Positions 30,306-46,113 of a stretch of DNA of 64,000 nucleotides are shown piece after piece; the stretch's first letter is position 1; each line of letters opens with the position of its first letter. The position numbers were made by a program, and so were the translations under genes. Where the stretch lies: contig JALKFA010000001.1 of assembly GCA_024169445.1 (NCBI GenBank), forward strand, positions 2,480,001 to 2,544,000. The letters are read 5' to 3'. The notes under the pieces are model-generated. The model was not told the origin of the DNA. It made no database searches and saw only the letters and a program-made list of their open reading frames with translations. Origin of the DNA: Buttiauxella agrestis ATCC 33320. Lineage in GTDB: Bacteria; Pseudomonadota; Gammaproteobacteria; Enterobacterales; Enterobacteriaceae.

Positions 30306-31679
30306 ATGTCTTTTGATTCTCTCGGCCTGAACGCCGATATTCTGCGTGCAGTGGAAGAGCAAGGCTATCGTGAGCCTACCCCTATTCAACGTCAGGCGAT
30401 TCCGGTTGTTTTAGCTGGTCGCGACCTGATGGCCAGTGCCCAAACCGGTACCGGCAAAACCGCAGGCTTTACCCTGCCGCTGTTGCAGCGCCTGGTAGAC
30501 AAACAGCCGCATGCGAAAGGCCGTCGCCCGGTGCGCGCGCTGATCCTGACGCCAACCCGTGAGCTTGCCGCTCAGATTGGCGAAAACGTGCGTGACTACA
30601 GCAAATATTTAGATATCCGTTCGCTGGTGGTTTTCGGCGGCGTGAGCATTAACCCGCAGATGATGAAACTGCGTAGCGGCGTTGATGTGCTGGTGGCAAC
30701 ACCTGGCCGTCTGTTAGATCTGGAACACCAGAACGCCGTGAAACTCGACCAGGTAGAAATCCTGGTGCTGGACGAAGCCGACCGCATGCTGGACATGGGC
30801 TTCATTCACGATATTCGTCGCGTGCTGGCTAAACTGCCTGCGCGTCGCCAGAACTTGCTGTTCTCTGCGACCTTCTCTGATGACATTAAAGGGCTGGCTG
30901 AAAAGCTGTTGCATAACCCGGAAGAAGTCTCTGTTGCGCGTCGTAACACCGCGTCAGAGCAAGTGACTCAGCACGTTCACTTCGTTGATAAGAAACGTAA
31001 AAGAGAACTGCTGTCACAGATGATTGGCGAAGGTAACTGGCAGCAAGTGCTGGTGTTTACCCGTACCAAACATGGTGCCAACCACCTGGCTGAACAGCTC
31101 GGCAAAGATGGCATTACCGCAGCGGCAATTCACGGTAACAAGAGCCAGGGCGCGCGTACTCGTGCATTGGCTGATTTCAAAAACGGCGGCATTCGTGTGT
31201 TGGTTGCGACCGACATCGCGGCACGTGGTCTTGATATCGAAGAGCTGCCACATGTTGTGAACTACGAGCTGCCGAACGTACCGGAAGATTACGTTCACCG
31301 TATTGGCCGTACTGGCCGTGCGGCGGCAACGGGTGAAGCGCTGTCTTTGGTGTGTGTCGATGAACACAAACTGTTGCGTGATATCGAACGTGTGCTGAAG
31401 CGTGAAGTTCCGCGTATGGCGATCCCTGGTTATGAAGTTGACCCATCTATTCCTGCTGAGCCGATTGTGAACGGTCGTCAGCAGCAGCGTGGCGGTGGCG
31501 GTCGTGGAAACGGCGGCGCTCAAGGCCAGGGTCAACGTCGTGGCGGTAATAGTGGCGGTGCATCCTCCGATCGCAGCAGTGCTCCACGTCGTCCATCACG
31601 CCCACAGGGTGATGGTGCCGGGAAACCTGCTGGTGCGAATGGTCGTCGTCGTCCAGCGCGTAAGCCTGCTTCCGCGTAA
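30306..31679 (+). CDS. rhlE: ATP-dependent RNA helicase RhlE (DEAD-box)
   Basis: 457 aa. All DEAD-box motifs are present: Q motif [11 protein letters not shown], motif I AQTGTGKT, Ia [10 protein letters not shown], Ib TPGR, motif [10 protein letters not shown], motif III SAT, motif V ARGLDIE and motif [10 protein letters not shown]. The C-terminal tail from about 385 is low-complexity, rich in Gly, Arg, Gln and Ser, typical of RNA-binding tails. RhlE modulates ribosome assembly and RNA decay with other helicases. SD CTGGAG lies 5 nt before the ATG. CecR links it to the divergent efflux operon. Confidence 0.97.
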   Translation: MSFDSLGLNADILRAVEEQGYREPTPIQRQAIPVVLAGRDLMASAQTGTGKTAGFTLPLLQRLVDKQPHAKGRRPVRALILTPTRELAAQIGENVRDYSKYLDIRSLVVFGGVSINPQMMKLRSGVDVLVATPGRLLDLEHQNAVKLDQVEILVLDEADRMLDMGFIHDIRRVLAKLPARRQNLLFSATFSDDIKGLAEKLLHNPEEVSVARRNTASEQVTQHVHFVDKKRKRELLSQMIGEGNWQQVLVFTRTKHGANHLAEQLGKDGITAAAIHGNKSQGARTRALADFKNGGIRVLVATDIAARGLDIEELPHVVNYELPNVPEDYVHRIGRTGRAAATGEALSLVCVDEHKLLRDIERVLKREVPRMAIPGYEVDPSIPAEPIVNGRQQQRGGGGRGNGGAQGQGQRRGGNSGGASSDRSSAPRRPSRPQGDGAGKPAGANGRRRPARKPASA

Positions 31680-31689
31680 TTAATTTATA

Positions 31690-31755
31690 ACGCCCTCTCC
31701 CTGAGGGGACTGGATTCCTCCCTCTCCCTCAGGGAGAGGGTTGGGGTGAGGGTGG
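31690..31755. repeat. Palindromic extragenic repeat after rhlE
   Basis: Two CCCTCTCCCT units, one followed by GAGGG and one by CAGGGAGAGGGTTGGGGTGAGGG, giving nested hairpins of the same family as at 20852 and 40233-41035. It marks the junction where E. coli gene order changes from rhlE to dusC. Confidence 0.85.
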
Positions 31756-31815
31756 TTTTAAGACTCATTCAAGAGGTGCTAACATAGCGCCTCTTTTTTT
31801 TACCGGAAAAACGCT

Positions 31816-32748
31816 ATGCGTGTACTGCTTGCGCCAATGGAAGGGGTTCTCGACTCGCTGGTTCGGGAACTGCTTACCGAGGTGAATGACTACGACTTGT
31901 GTATCACCGAGTTCTTGCGCGTGGTCGACCAGCTTTTGCCGGTAAAATCGTTCCATAAACTTTGCCCTGAACTTCATCATGCCAGCCGCACCACTTCGGG
32001 TACGCTAGTACGAGTCCAGTTGCTGGGGCAGCATCCGCAATGGTTAGCTGAAAACGCCGCGCGCGCTGTGGAACTGGGTTCCTGGGGCGTCGATCTCAAC
32101 TGCGGTTGCCCGTCTAAACTGGTCAACGGCAGCGGCGGTGGAGCCACACTGCTCAAAGACCCCGATCTGATTTACCGTGGTGCAAAAGCAATGCGTGAAG
32201 CGGTGCCTGCACACTTGCCGGTGACGGTAAAAATCCGCCTCGGTTGGGACAGCGATGCGCGTCAGTTTGAAATTGCTGATGCGGTGCAACAGGCTGGAGC
32301 CACGGAACTTACCGTTCACGGGCGCACTAAAGAAGACGGATACAAAGCCGAACGCATCAACTGGGCGGCGATTGGTGAAATACGCAAGCGCTTGTCGATT
32401 CCGGTGATTGCTAACGGTGAAATCTGGGACTGGCAAAGTGCGCAAGACTGCATGGCAGCAACCGGCTGCGATTCGGTAATGATTGGCCGTGGGGCGCTTA
32501 ATGTACCCAATCTAAGCCGCGTGATTAAATATAACGAGCCGCGTATGCCGTGGCCGGACGTGGTGAAATTACTGCAAAAATATAGCCAACTAGAAAAGCA
32601 GGGCGATACCGGGATGTATCACGTTGCACGTATAAAACAGTGGTTGGGGTATTTACGTAAAGAATATATTGAAGCCACCGAATTATTTACTGAAATTCGC
32701 AGCTATAAAACTTCTGCGACAATTAGCCAGGCAATTAACAGTTTATAA
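31816..32748 (+). CDS. dusC: tRNA-dihydrouridine(16) synthase
   Basis: 310 aa. FMN/NADPH enzyme reducing U16 in t[21 protein letters not shown] at the N-terminus is the FMN-binding start; [21 protein letters not shown] holds the catalytic cysteine (about residue 98); [10 protein letters not shown] and IANGEIWDW complete the TIM-barrel site. The last 20 residues diverge from E. coli and end earlier. In E. coli dusC lies near yohJ and mdtQ, not next to rhlE. Confidence 0.96.
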   Translation: MRVLLAPMEGVLDSLVRELLTEVNDYDLCITEFLRVVDQLLPVKSFHKLCPELHHASRTTSGTLVRVQLLGQHPQWLAENAARAVELGSWGVDLNCGCPSKLVNGSGGGATLLKDPDLIYRGAKAMREAVPAHLPVTVKIRLGWDSDARQFEIADAVQQAGATELTVHGRTKEDGYKAERINWAAIGEIRKRLSIPVIANGEIWDWQSAQDCMAATGCDSVMIGRGALNVPNLSRVIKYNEPRMPWPDVVKLLQKYSQLEKQGDTGMYHVARIKQWLGYLRKEYIEATELFTEIRSYKTSATISQAINSL

Positions 32749-32776
32749 TTAGAGGTGCCGCTAATTGGTTAAAAAA

Positions 32777-32837
32777 TTAGAGTGCGGTCACAGACTATTT
32801 AAATAAACATTGCCATACATTCGCTGGCGTTTATTAT
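32777..32837 (+). promoter_or_regulatory. Candidate CRP-dependent promoter of the bgl locus
   Basis: -35 TTGCCA (32810-32815), 16-bp spacer, -10 TATTAT (32832-32837). A right CRP half-site TCACA (32788-32792) with a poor left half (TTAGA) is centred about 60 bp upstream of the predicted start, the class I position used by the E. coli bgl promoter. Confidence 0.5.
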
Positions 32838-32857
32838 CGTCAGCGTAATAGATTATT

Positions 32858-32886
32858 GGATTGTTACTGCTCAAGCAGGCAAAACC
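32858..32886 (+). promoter_or_regulatory. RAT antiterminator 1 (BglG target) before bglH
   Basis: 29-nt ribonucleic antiterminator GGATTGTTACTGC..GCAGGCAAAACC. Its 3' end overlaps the 5' arm of the following terminator, so BglG binding would prevent termination. Confidence 0.93.
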
Positions 32887-32927
32887 TGATTCTCCTTATT
32901 TAAGGAGGGTCGGGTTTTTTTGTTTTT
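32883..32927 (+). terminator. Attenuator terminator 1
   Basis: AACCTGA...TCGGGTT outer stem and CTCCTTA/TAAGGAG inner stem followed by U7. It lies between RAT 1 and the porin start. Confidence 0.92.
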
Positions 32928-32958
32928 GTCAGAAGGCAATTCGCAATTAAGTTACTGA

Positions 32959-34575
<1,617 letters not shown>

Positions 34576-34578
34576 TAA

Positions 34579-35772
<1,194 letters not shown>

Positions 35773-35845
35773 ACTCGCGACAGCCGTCACGCTTTGCTGT
35801 TTGTGGCATTGAGAGGCGAAACGAAACTGGTACAGTGGCCGGACT

Positions 35846-35870
35846 GGATTGTTACTGCTTTTGCAGGCAA

Positions 35871-35874
<4 letters not shown>
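35846..35874 (+). promoter_or_regulatory. RAT antiterminator 2 before bglG
   Basis: 29-nt RAT, GGATTGTTACTGC then TTTTGCAGGCAAAACC, nearly identical in flanks to RAT 1. It corresponds to the leader RAT of E. coli bglG. Confidence 0.94.
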
Positions 35875-36765
<891 letters not shown>

Positions 36766-36799
36766 GTATCACGCGTCGCAAGGCGTGCAATTAAAAAAT

Positions 36800-36834
36800 G
36801 GATTGTTACTGCCGCGATTGCGGCAGGCAAAACC
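36800..36834 (+). promoter_or_regulatory. RAT antiterminator 3 between bglG and bglF
   Basis: GGATTGTTACTGCCGC..GCGGCAGGCAAAACC; 35 nt, with a longer upper stem than RAT 1 and 2 but identical recognition ends. Same place as the second E. coli bgl RAT. Confidence 0.92.
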
Positions 36835-36880
36835 TGAGCACTGGTTTCCTTAACGGGAAGCGAGTCTCAGGTTTTTTTTT
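36831..36880 (+). terminator. Attenuator terminator 3
   Basis: AACCTGAG (36831-36838) pairs with CTCAGGTT (36866-36873), with an inner GGTTTCC/GGGAAGC stem and a U9-10 tract. Confidence 0.92.
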
Positions 36881-36882
36881 GA

Positions 36883-40222
<3,340 letters not shown>

Positions 40223-40232
40223 TTTGACGGCA

Positions 40233-40257
40233 CCCTCACCCTAGCCCTCTCCTGGGG
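40233..40257. repeat. Left fragment of palindromic repeat interrupted by the mobile element
   Basis: CCTCACCCTAGCCCTCTCC arm of the GGGAGAGGG/CCCTCTCCC repeat family, cut off at 40257 by the IS50-like left end. The rest of the repeat resumes at 40965. Confidence 0.75.
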
Positions 40258-40964
40258 CTGTCTCTTAGTCACATCTGCGTGAGTCGGGAGACAGTTCCGT
40301 TCACCCGATGTTCAGTGTTTCACATAGCCACTGAACCGGTGAACGTCTTAGGGTGGCCACCGTCGCGACCCTAAGAACCCGGACTCCCGGCAAATAAATC
40401 GCCGCAAGCGGTAAACCTCCATTTTGCCTCCGTGTCAGGGTCGGTTGCGATTCGTTTATTCGGCACATCCGTGTGCCGAACCACTTCGTGGCCAACGCAA
40501 GCGTTGTTCAAAAATGTTCCTGACATTTTTGTCGGACGATCGCGCCCTCCAGCCGTTCCCGACGGCTGGACCCTGCCACCAGGAGTCAAAATGGAGGCGA
40601 TTTAAGCCGGACCCGAAAGTCAAAGTCAAAAGACAGAGCGGTTTTGACCTTGTTCCCGGTTTCAATCGCACCGTTTTTTACCCTTCAGTCGGGGTCACGT
40701 GGCCGGGAGCCGCGTGAGAGAGCGATCGCCGGGAGCGAGTCGCGAACGACCCCGAATGTTGGGTGAAAAACGGTGTTTACCGCTTTAGCGGCGATTGATT
40801 TGCCGGGCGCCTGGATTATCAAGGGGTTGGCGTAAACCCCTTGATACGTTAACCGTTTGCGGGAATTACAGAGATAACTGAGCACACGGGTGAACGGAAA
40901 ACCTGCGAGGCTAACAGATCTTACCCTGACAAAATTGCCAGGGTGAGTTGTGTATAAGAGACAG
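40258..40964. mobile_element. 707-bp protein-free, hairpin-rich element with IS50/Tn5-like ends (MITE-like)
   Basis: The left end CTGTCTCTTAGTCACATCT (40258-40276) matches the Tn5/IS50 mosaic end at 17 of 19 positions. The right end, read inward, is CTGTCTCTTATACACAACT (40946-40964), 18 of 19. No transposase and no plausible coding frame lie between. Long internal inverted repeat: 40386-40416 with 40775-40807, about 29 matched positions and a 2-nt bulge, plus CCTCCATTTTG (40416-40426) with CAAAATGGAGG (40587-40597). Local hairpins occur at 40258-40294, 40347-40375, 40459-40480, 40481-40491, 40494-40505, 40509-40531, 40549-40568, 40818-40845 and 40923-40944. Probably mobilised in trans by an IS4-family IS50-group transposase. 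Confidence 0.82.
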
Positions 40965-41035
40965 CCCTCAGGAGAGGGAACAGATCGAGTATTTCCCCCC
41001 TCTCCCAGAGGGAGAGGGCCGGGGTGAGGGTGGTT
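40965..41035. repeat. Right part of palindromic repeat between bglB and the LysR gene
   Basis: CCCTCAGGAGAGGG (40965-40978) then CCCCCCTCTCCCAGAGGGAGAGGGCCGGGGTGAGGG (seen in pieces, 40996-41031), the same repeat family as at 20852 and 31690. It ends at the LysR stop codon. No 9-bp duplication of the sequence left of the element is visible. Confidence 0.8.
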
Positions 41036-41950
41036 CTAACCCACTAACCGCTTAATAAACCCGCGTACCCACATCAGCGCCGCATCACTGTTATGGCGCT
41101 GATGCCACAACAATGCCACTTCAAACGGTGCCATTTCCAGCGGGACGGGGCTGCTGTGTAATCCCCAAACTTGCTGCCAGTTTTCACACAAACCCTGCGG
41201 CACCGTCGCAAGCATTGGCATCATGCTTAACAAACCCGGCAACGCGGAAAAATGCGGTGTGGTGTAACTAATTTCTCGCTTCAGTCCTTGCCTGGCTAAC
41301 AGCATATCAATATGGCTGCTGATGGCTTCACGGTAACTCAGCTGGACGTGCGGTTGTGCGGCATAGGTTTGCACAGACATCGGAGCTTCGGGTTGTAACT
41401 GAGCAGGATGCCAGAGCGCGACAAACTCCATTTTGGTCAGCAGTTCACGCTCCATCCAACGGGCAGATTGATTCGCCACGCTGATAACCATATCCAGTTC
41501 GCCACCTTCAAGGCGTTGTGCATCGGTAAACGGGTCGCTGGCCACCACATTCAGACGCACACCAGGAGCCTGTTCACGCAATACTGGCACCAGTTGCGGC
41601 ATCAGCCACATCTCCATCCAGTCAGACATACCGATGGTGACCGTCGCTTTGGCGTGAGCCGGGTTGAATTCTGCCTGCTGGAACAACGCACTTTGCAACT
41701 GTTCAAGCAGTGGCATCAGCTCGCTGTGCAGTTCAGTGGCACGGGCCGTGGGCTGCATACGGTGACCGCTGCGAATAAACAACGGGTCGTCAAACATTTC
41801 ACGCAGACGAGCAAGTGAACCACTTACCGCAGGTTGGCCGAGATGGAGTTTATCCGCCGCCAGAGACACGCTTTGCTCACGGAATAAAACCGCAAAGGCA
41901 ATCAACAAGTTTAGGTCTATTTTGCGGAAATCACTTTCTTTGATAGTCAT
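41036..41950 (-). CDS. LysR-family transcriptional regulator
   Basis: 304 aa from the ATG at 41950 (MTIKESDFRKIDLNLL); longer upstream starts would add a hydrophobic stretch not typical of the family. N-terminal winged HTH (about 10-68): SVSLAADKLHLGQPAVSGSLARLREMFDDPLF, with FIRSGHRMQPT following. The effector domain extends from about 95 to 300. The NodD/LeuO-like start RKIDLNLL is seen. No divergent target gene is adjacent: yohP and a methyltransferase lie upstream on the same strand. Target unknown. Confidence 0.85.
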   Translation of the reverse strand: MTIKESDFRKIDLNLLIAFAVLFREQSVSLAADKLHLGQPAVSGSLARLREMFDDPLFIRSGHRMQPTARATELHSELMPLLEQLQSALFQQAEFNPAHAKATVTIGMSDWMEMWLMPQLVPVLREQAPGVRLNVVASDPFTDAQRLEGGELDMVISVANQSARWMERELLTKMEFVALWHPAQLQPEAPMSVQTYAAQPHVQLSYREAISSHIDMLLARQGLKREISYTTPHFSALPGLLSMMPMLATVPQGLCENWQQVWGLHSSPVPLEMAPFEVALLWHQRHNSDAALMWVRGFIKRLVG

Positions 41951-42046
41951 TCCTTCTCCAATCAATTGGAGTGATAATAAAACTTCGACAGTGCTGCCCG
42001 CAAGCTGAAAAAAGAAAAGGGCACCAATAAATGGCACCCATTGTCA

Positions 42047-42130
42047 TCAAAAAATCATTTTAAACACGCCCGTTACGACCAGTAAACCAATAATAAAAAT
42101 AATCAAAATGGCCCATAGAATAATTTTCAT
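42047..42130 (-). CDS. yohP: 27-aa small membrane protein YohP
   Basis: ATG at 42130, TGA at 42049-42047. The product begins MKIILWAILIIFIIGLLV and ends TGVFKMIF: a single transmembrane helix with a charged Lys at each end. It agrees with E. coli YohP at nearly every position as I remember it. GGGGTG lies 6 nt upstream of the start. YohP is a stress-induced inner-membrane small protein used as a model for SRP- and mRNA-targeted insertion. No molecular function is known. Confidence 0.88.
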   Translation of the reverse strand: MKIILWAILIIFIIGLLVVTGVFKMIF

Positions 42131-42237
42131 CTCAACACCCCATCTTATGGCTAGTGTCTAAACAGTATAGGCAAGGATGCTGGCCACTGAGGGAAGTCGC
42201 CTCCCGGTAAACGGAAATTGAGACAAATCGAAGATCT

Positions 42238-42975
42238 TTAGATAAGCGGTTTCCGTGCCGCAAGCAGGAAAATCATCGGGCGTTCTTTTTCTTCATCAAG
42301 CGCCGGGTTCTGCGCGATTTGTTCAGCGTCTGGTCCCCATTCATCAAGCTTTTCGATAACAAAACCGCTGGCAATAAGCGCGTTAATCCAGCTCGAAAGT
42401 TTGCGATGCTGTTTCTTCACACCGTCGGCAAACCAGTTACTGATCCGCACACCTTCCTGCTGATAATGATTCACCGGCCAGGATTTTTGCCCGGTCTGAT
42501 CGGTCATCCAGCCTTGTTGCAACGCGGCGGTATAAATCGGATGCTCTGCCGAAAACACCAGCATACCACCGGGAACCAGCGCCTGATAAAGCGTGGCGAA
42601 AAGTGCCGGAATGTTTTCCAGATAATGCAGCGCCAGCGAGCTGTAAAACAGGTCGATGTTTTGCGCTGCTAACTGCAACTTCTCGAGATCTTCACGGCGA
42701 TAAACAATCCCTGTGTCTGACGTCATCTGTTGGGCTTTTTCCAGCATTTTCAGCGAGACATCCAGCCCGACAACTTGCGCGGCACCCTGGTCACGTGCGT
42801 AGCGGCAAAACCAACCGTATCCGCAGCCTAAGTCCACCACCGTTTTACCTTGTAACGGTGGTAAAAATGTTTTCATGGTTGCCCATTCCGGTGCGCCATC
42901 TAACCCTTTAATGGAACGGTCGAGAGTGGCGTATCCTTCAAAAAATGCCGGGTTATCATAGATATTTTGTGTCAT
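42238..42975 (-). CDS. SAM-dependent class I methyltransferase
   Basis: 245 aa from the ATG at 42975 with AGGAG 5 nt upstream. SAM-binding motif VVDLGCGYGWFCRYA near residues 47-61, then VVGLDVSLKMLEKA (motif II acid) and LFYSSLALHYLEN. UbiE/type-11 methyltransferase fold, cytoplasmic. The substrate is unknown. It stands between yohP and the rhamnoside operon porin and shares no obvious role with either; part of the accessory block between dusC and mdtQ. Confidence 0.85.
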   Translation of the reverse strand: MTQNIYDNPAFFEGYATLDRSIKGLDGAPEWATMKTFLPPLQGKTVVDLGCGYGWFCRYARDQGAAQVVGLDVSLKMLEKAQQMTSDTGIVYRREDLEKLQLAAQNIDLFYSSLALHYLENIPALFATLYQALVPGGMLVFSAEHPIYTAALQQGWMTDQTGQKSWPVNHYQQEGVRISNWFADGVKKQHRKLSSWINALIASGFVIEKLDEWGPDAEQIAQNPALDEEKERPMIFLLAARKPLI

Positions 42976-43074
42976 TGCAACTCCTGTTCGCAAAGCCGTG
43001 ATTGGCAGAAGAAGTCTAATGAAGTTATTAGCCTGGGGAAAGAGTTCCCCAGGCTGAGGGTGGCGCTTTACCTG

Positions 43075-44661
<1,587 letters not shown>

Positions 44662-44709
44662 TTAATTCCTTGTAAAAATCAGAGGTATTTTTTTAATTAA
44701 ACTTCTTGA

Positions 44710-46089
44710 TTACATCGCACGACTCTTATTTAAATTAAAAGCAGGGTCTGAATTGGCTGCGTTAATACCAGAATCTAAATCGGCACGGATTTGTTCGTAA
44801 TGGTCATCGAGGCGATAAAATTTACCTATCCAGAACATTGAGACGACAATTAACGCCGCAGGAATATAGAGATAACAGGCTTTGATCGCGAATAAAGCAT
44901 CAACACTTTGTGCGTGATTAGCCACATAACCGCTGGCGGAGAGCATAATTCCGGTAATAGCGCCCGCGCCGGCCATCGCCACTTTGCCCAGGAAACCATT
45001 AATGGAGGTTAAAATTCCGGCGGTATTAATTCCGGTTTTCCAGACGCCATAATCAACAGGGTCCGCCTGCATTGAGAAATAAATCGCGGTACGTTGCCCG
45101 GCGCCGAGTGACAAAATAACTGCCCCTGCGACCAGTGCCATCACGTTTACACCGGCGAAAATCATCACTGCCATACCCGCCAGATTGATCGCAGAGGCGA
45201 TAAGATAGACGTGGCGTTTTTTCATGCGTTTTGCCAGTAACGGAACCGTCAGCGTGCCCAATAATGGTACGAAAGTTGAGATCCCAGCCACCAGCGCGGT
45301 TAATTCGCTATTGCCGACGTAGTAATTAAAGAAGTACACCAGTGCACCCGTCTGGAAGAAAAAGGCTCCCCACATCAGGAAGATATTCACTGCAAAAACA
45401 AACCACGGCGGGTTATTGCGCAGGCTGACCCAGGCACGTTTTAAGGTCATCTTTTCTGAGGTGATATTGATTTTCTCTTCGACATTGCGAAAGCTAATCA
45501 GCAAAAAGAAGGTCGCAATCACGCCAAATACCATCGCGGTATATAAGAAACCGTGCTCCTGATTGCCCTGGCCCAGCGCTTTTACCAGCGGCAATGTGGC
45601 GACGGCGACAATCGTCGAACCTAGCGAGCCCAGCAAGATGCGTACCGTTGAAAGTGTGGTGCGCTCTTTGGATTCACTGGTCAGGAATGGCAGCATCGCG
45701 CAGAACGGGATGTTGACGATGGTATAGAGAAACGACAGGCACAAGTAGGTGATGAAGGCGTAAATCAGCCGGCCTGTGGTGCCAAAATCGGGTACGTAAA
45801 ACGCCAGCACACACAGCAAGCCGAAAGGTACCGCACCAATCAGCAGGTAAGGGCGGCAGCGGCCCCAACGGGTGCTGGTGTTATCGATCACCAGCCCCAT
45901 CAGCACATCTGCGACGCCATCCACCAGACGTGCCACAAGGAACATCAGGCCAACATAATAGGCGGGTAGCCCCATCACATCGGTATAAAAGTACATCAGG
46001 TACAACGAGATCATTTGCCACACGAGGTTGCAGGACAAGTCCGCAATGCCGTAGCCGAAGCGTTGCCGCCATACAGTAGAGGTAGACAT
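44710..46089 (-). CDS. GPH-family sugar:cation symporter (MelB-like), putative rhamnoside transporter
   Basis: 459 aa, 12 predicted TM helices. N-terminal FGYGIADLSCNLVWQMISLYLMYFYTDVMGL is characteristic of the glycoside-pentoside-hexuronide family, followed by VDGVADVLMGLVIDNTSTRWGRCRPYLL in the first cytoplasmic loop. It starts 24 bp after the GH78 gene on the same strand, so its cargo is probably a rhamnose-containing disaccharide or flavonoid glycoside. Specificity is inferred from context. Confidence 0.88.
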   Translation of the reverse strand: MSTSTVWRQRFGYGIADLSCNLVWQMISLYLMYFYTDVMGLPAYYVGLMFLVARLVDGVADVLMGLVIDNTSTRWGRCRPYLLIGAVPFGLLCVLAFYVPDFGTTGRLIYAFITYLCLSFLYTIVNIPFCAMLPFLTSESKERTTLSTVRILLGSLGSTIVAVATLPLVKALGQGNQEHGFLYTAMVFGVIATFFLLISFRNVEEKINITSEKMTLKRAWVSLRNNPPWFVFAVNIFLMWGAFFFQTGALVYFFNYYVGNSELTALVAGISTFVPLLGTLTVPLLAKRMKKRHVYLIASAINLAGMAVMIFAGVNVMALVAGAVILSLGAGQRTAIYFSMQADPVDYGVWKTGINTAGILTSINGFLGKVAMAGAGAITGIMLSASGYVANHAQSVDALFAIKACYLYIPAALIVVSMFWIGKFYRLDDHYEQIRADLDSGINAANSDPAFNLNKSRAM

Positions 46090-46113
46090 AAGTAGGTTCT
46101 CGACGTTGTTGTT

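Noticed and set aside
35773-35845. Independent promoter for bglG
   Set aside because: No convincing -35/-10 pair with proper spacing was found in the 73 bp before RAT 2; read-through from upstream is the simpler reading.
40424-40717. Open frame of 97 codons inside the mobile element
   Set aside because: It runs through several perfect hairpins, shows no domain or start signal, and equally long frames occur on the other strand.
40946-40964. Right end resembles the transposase adapter used in sequencing libraries, so possible contamination
   Set aside because: It differs from the adapter core by one base, the left end is a different variant, and both bound 669 bp of structured enterobacterial-looking DNA in continuous chromosomal context.
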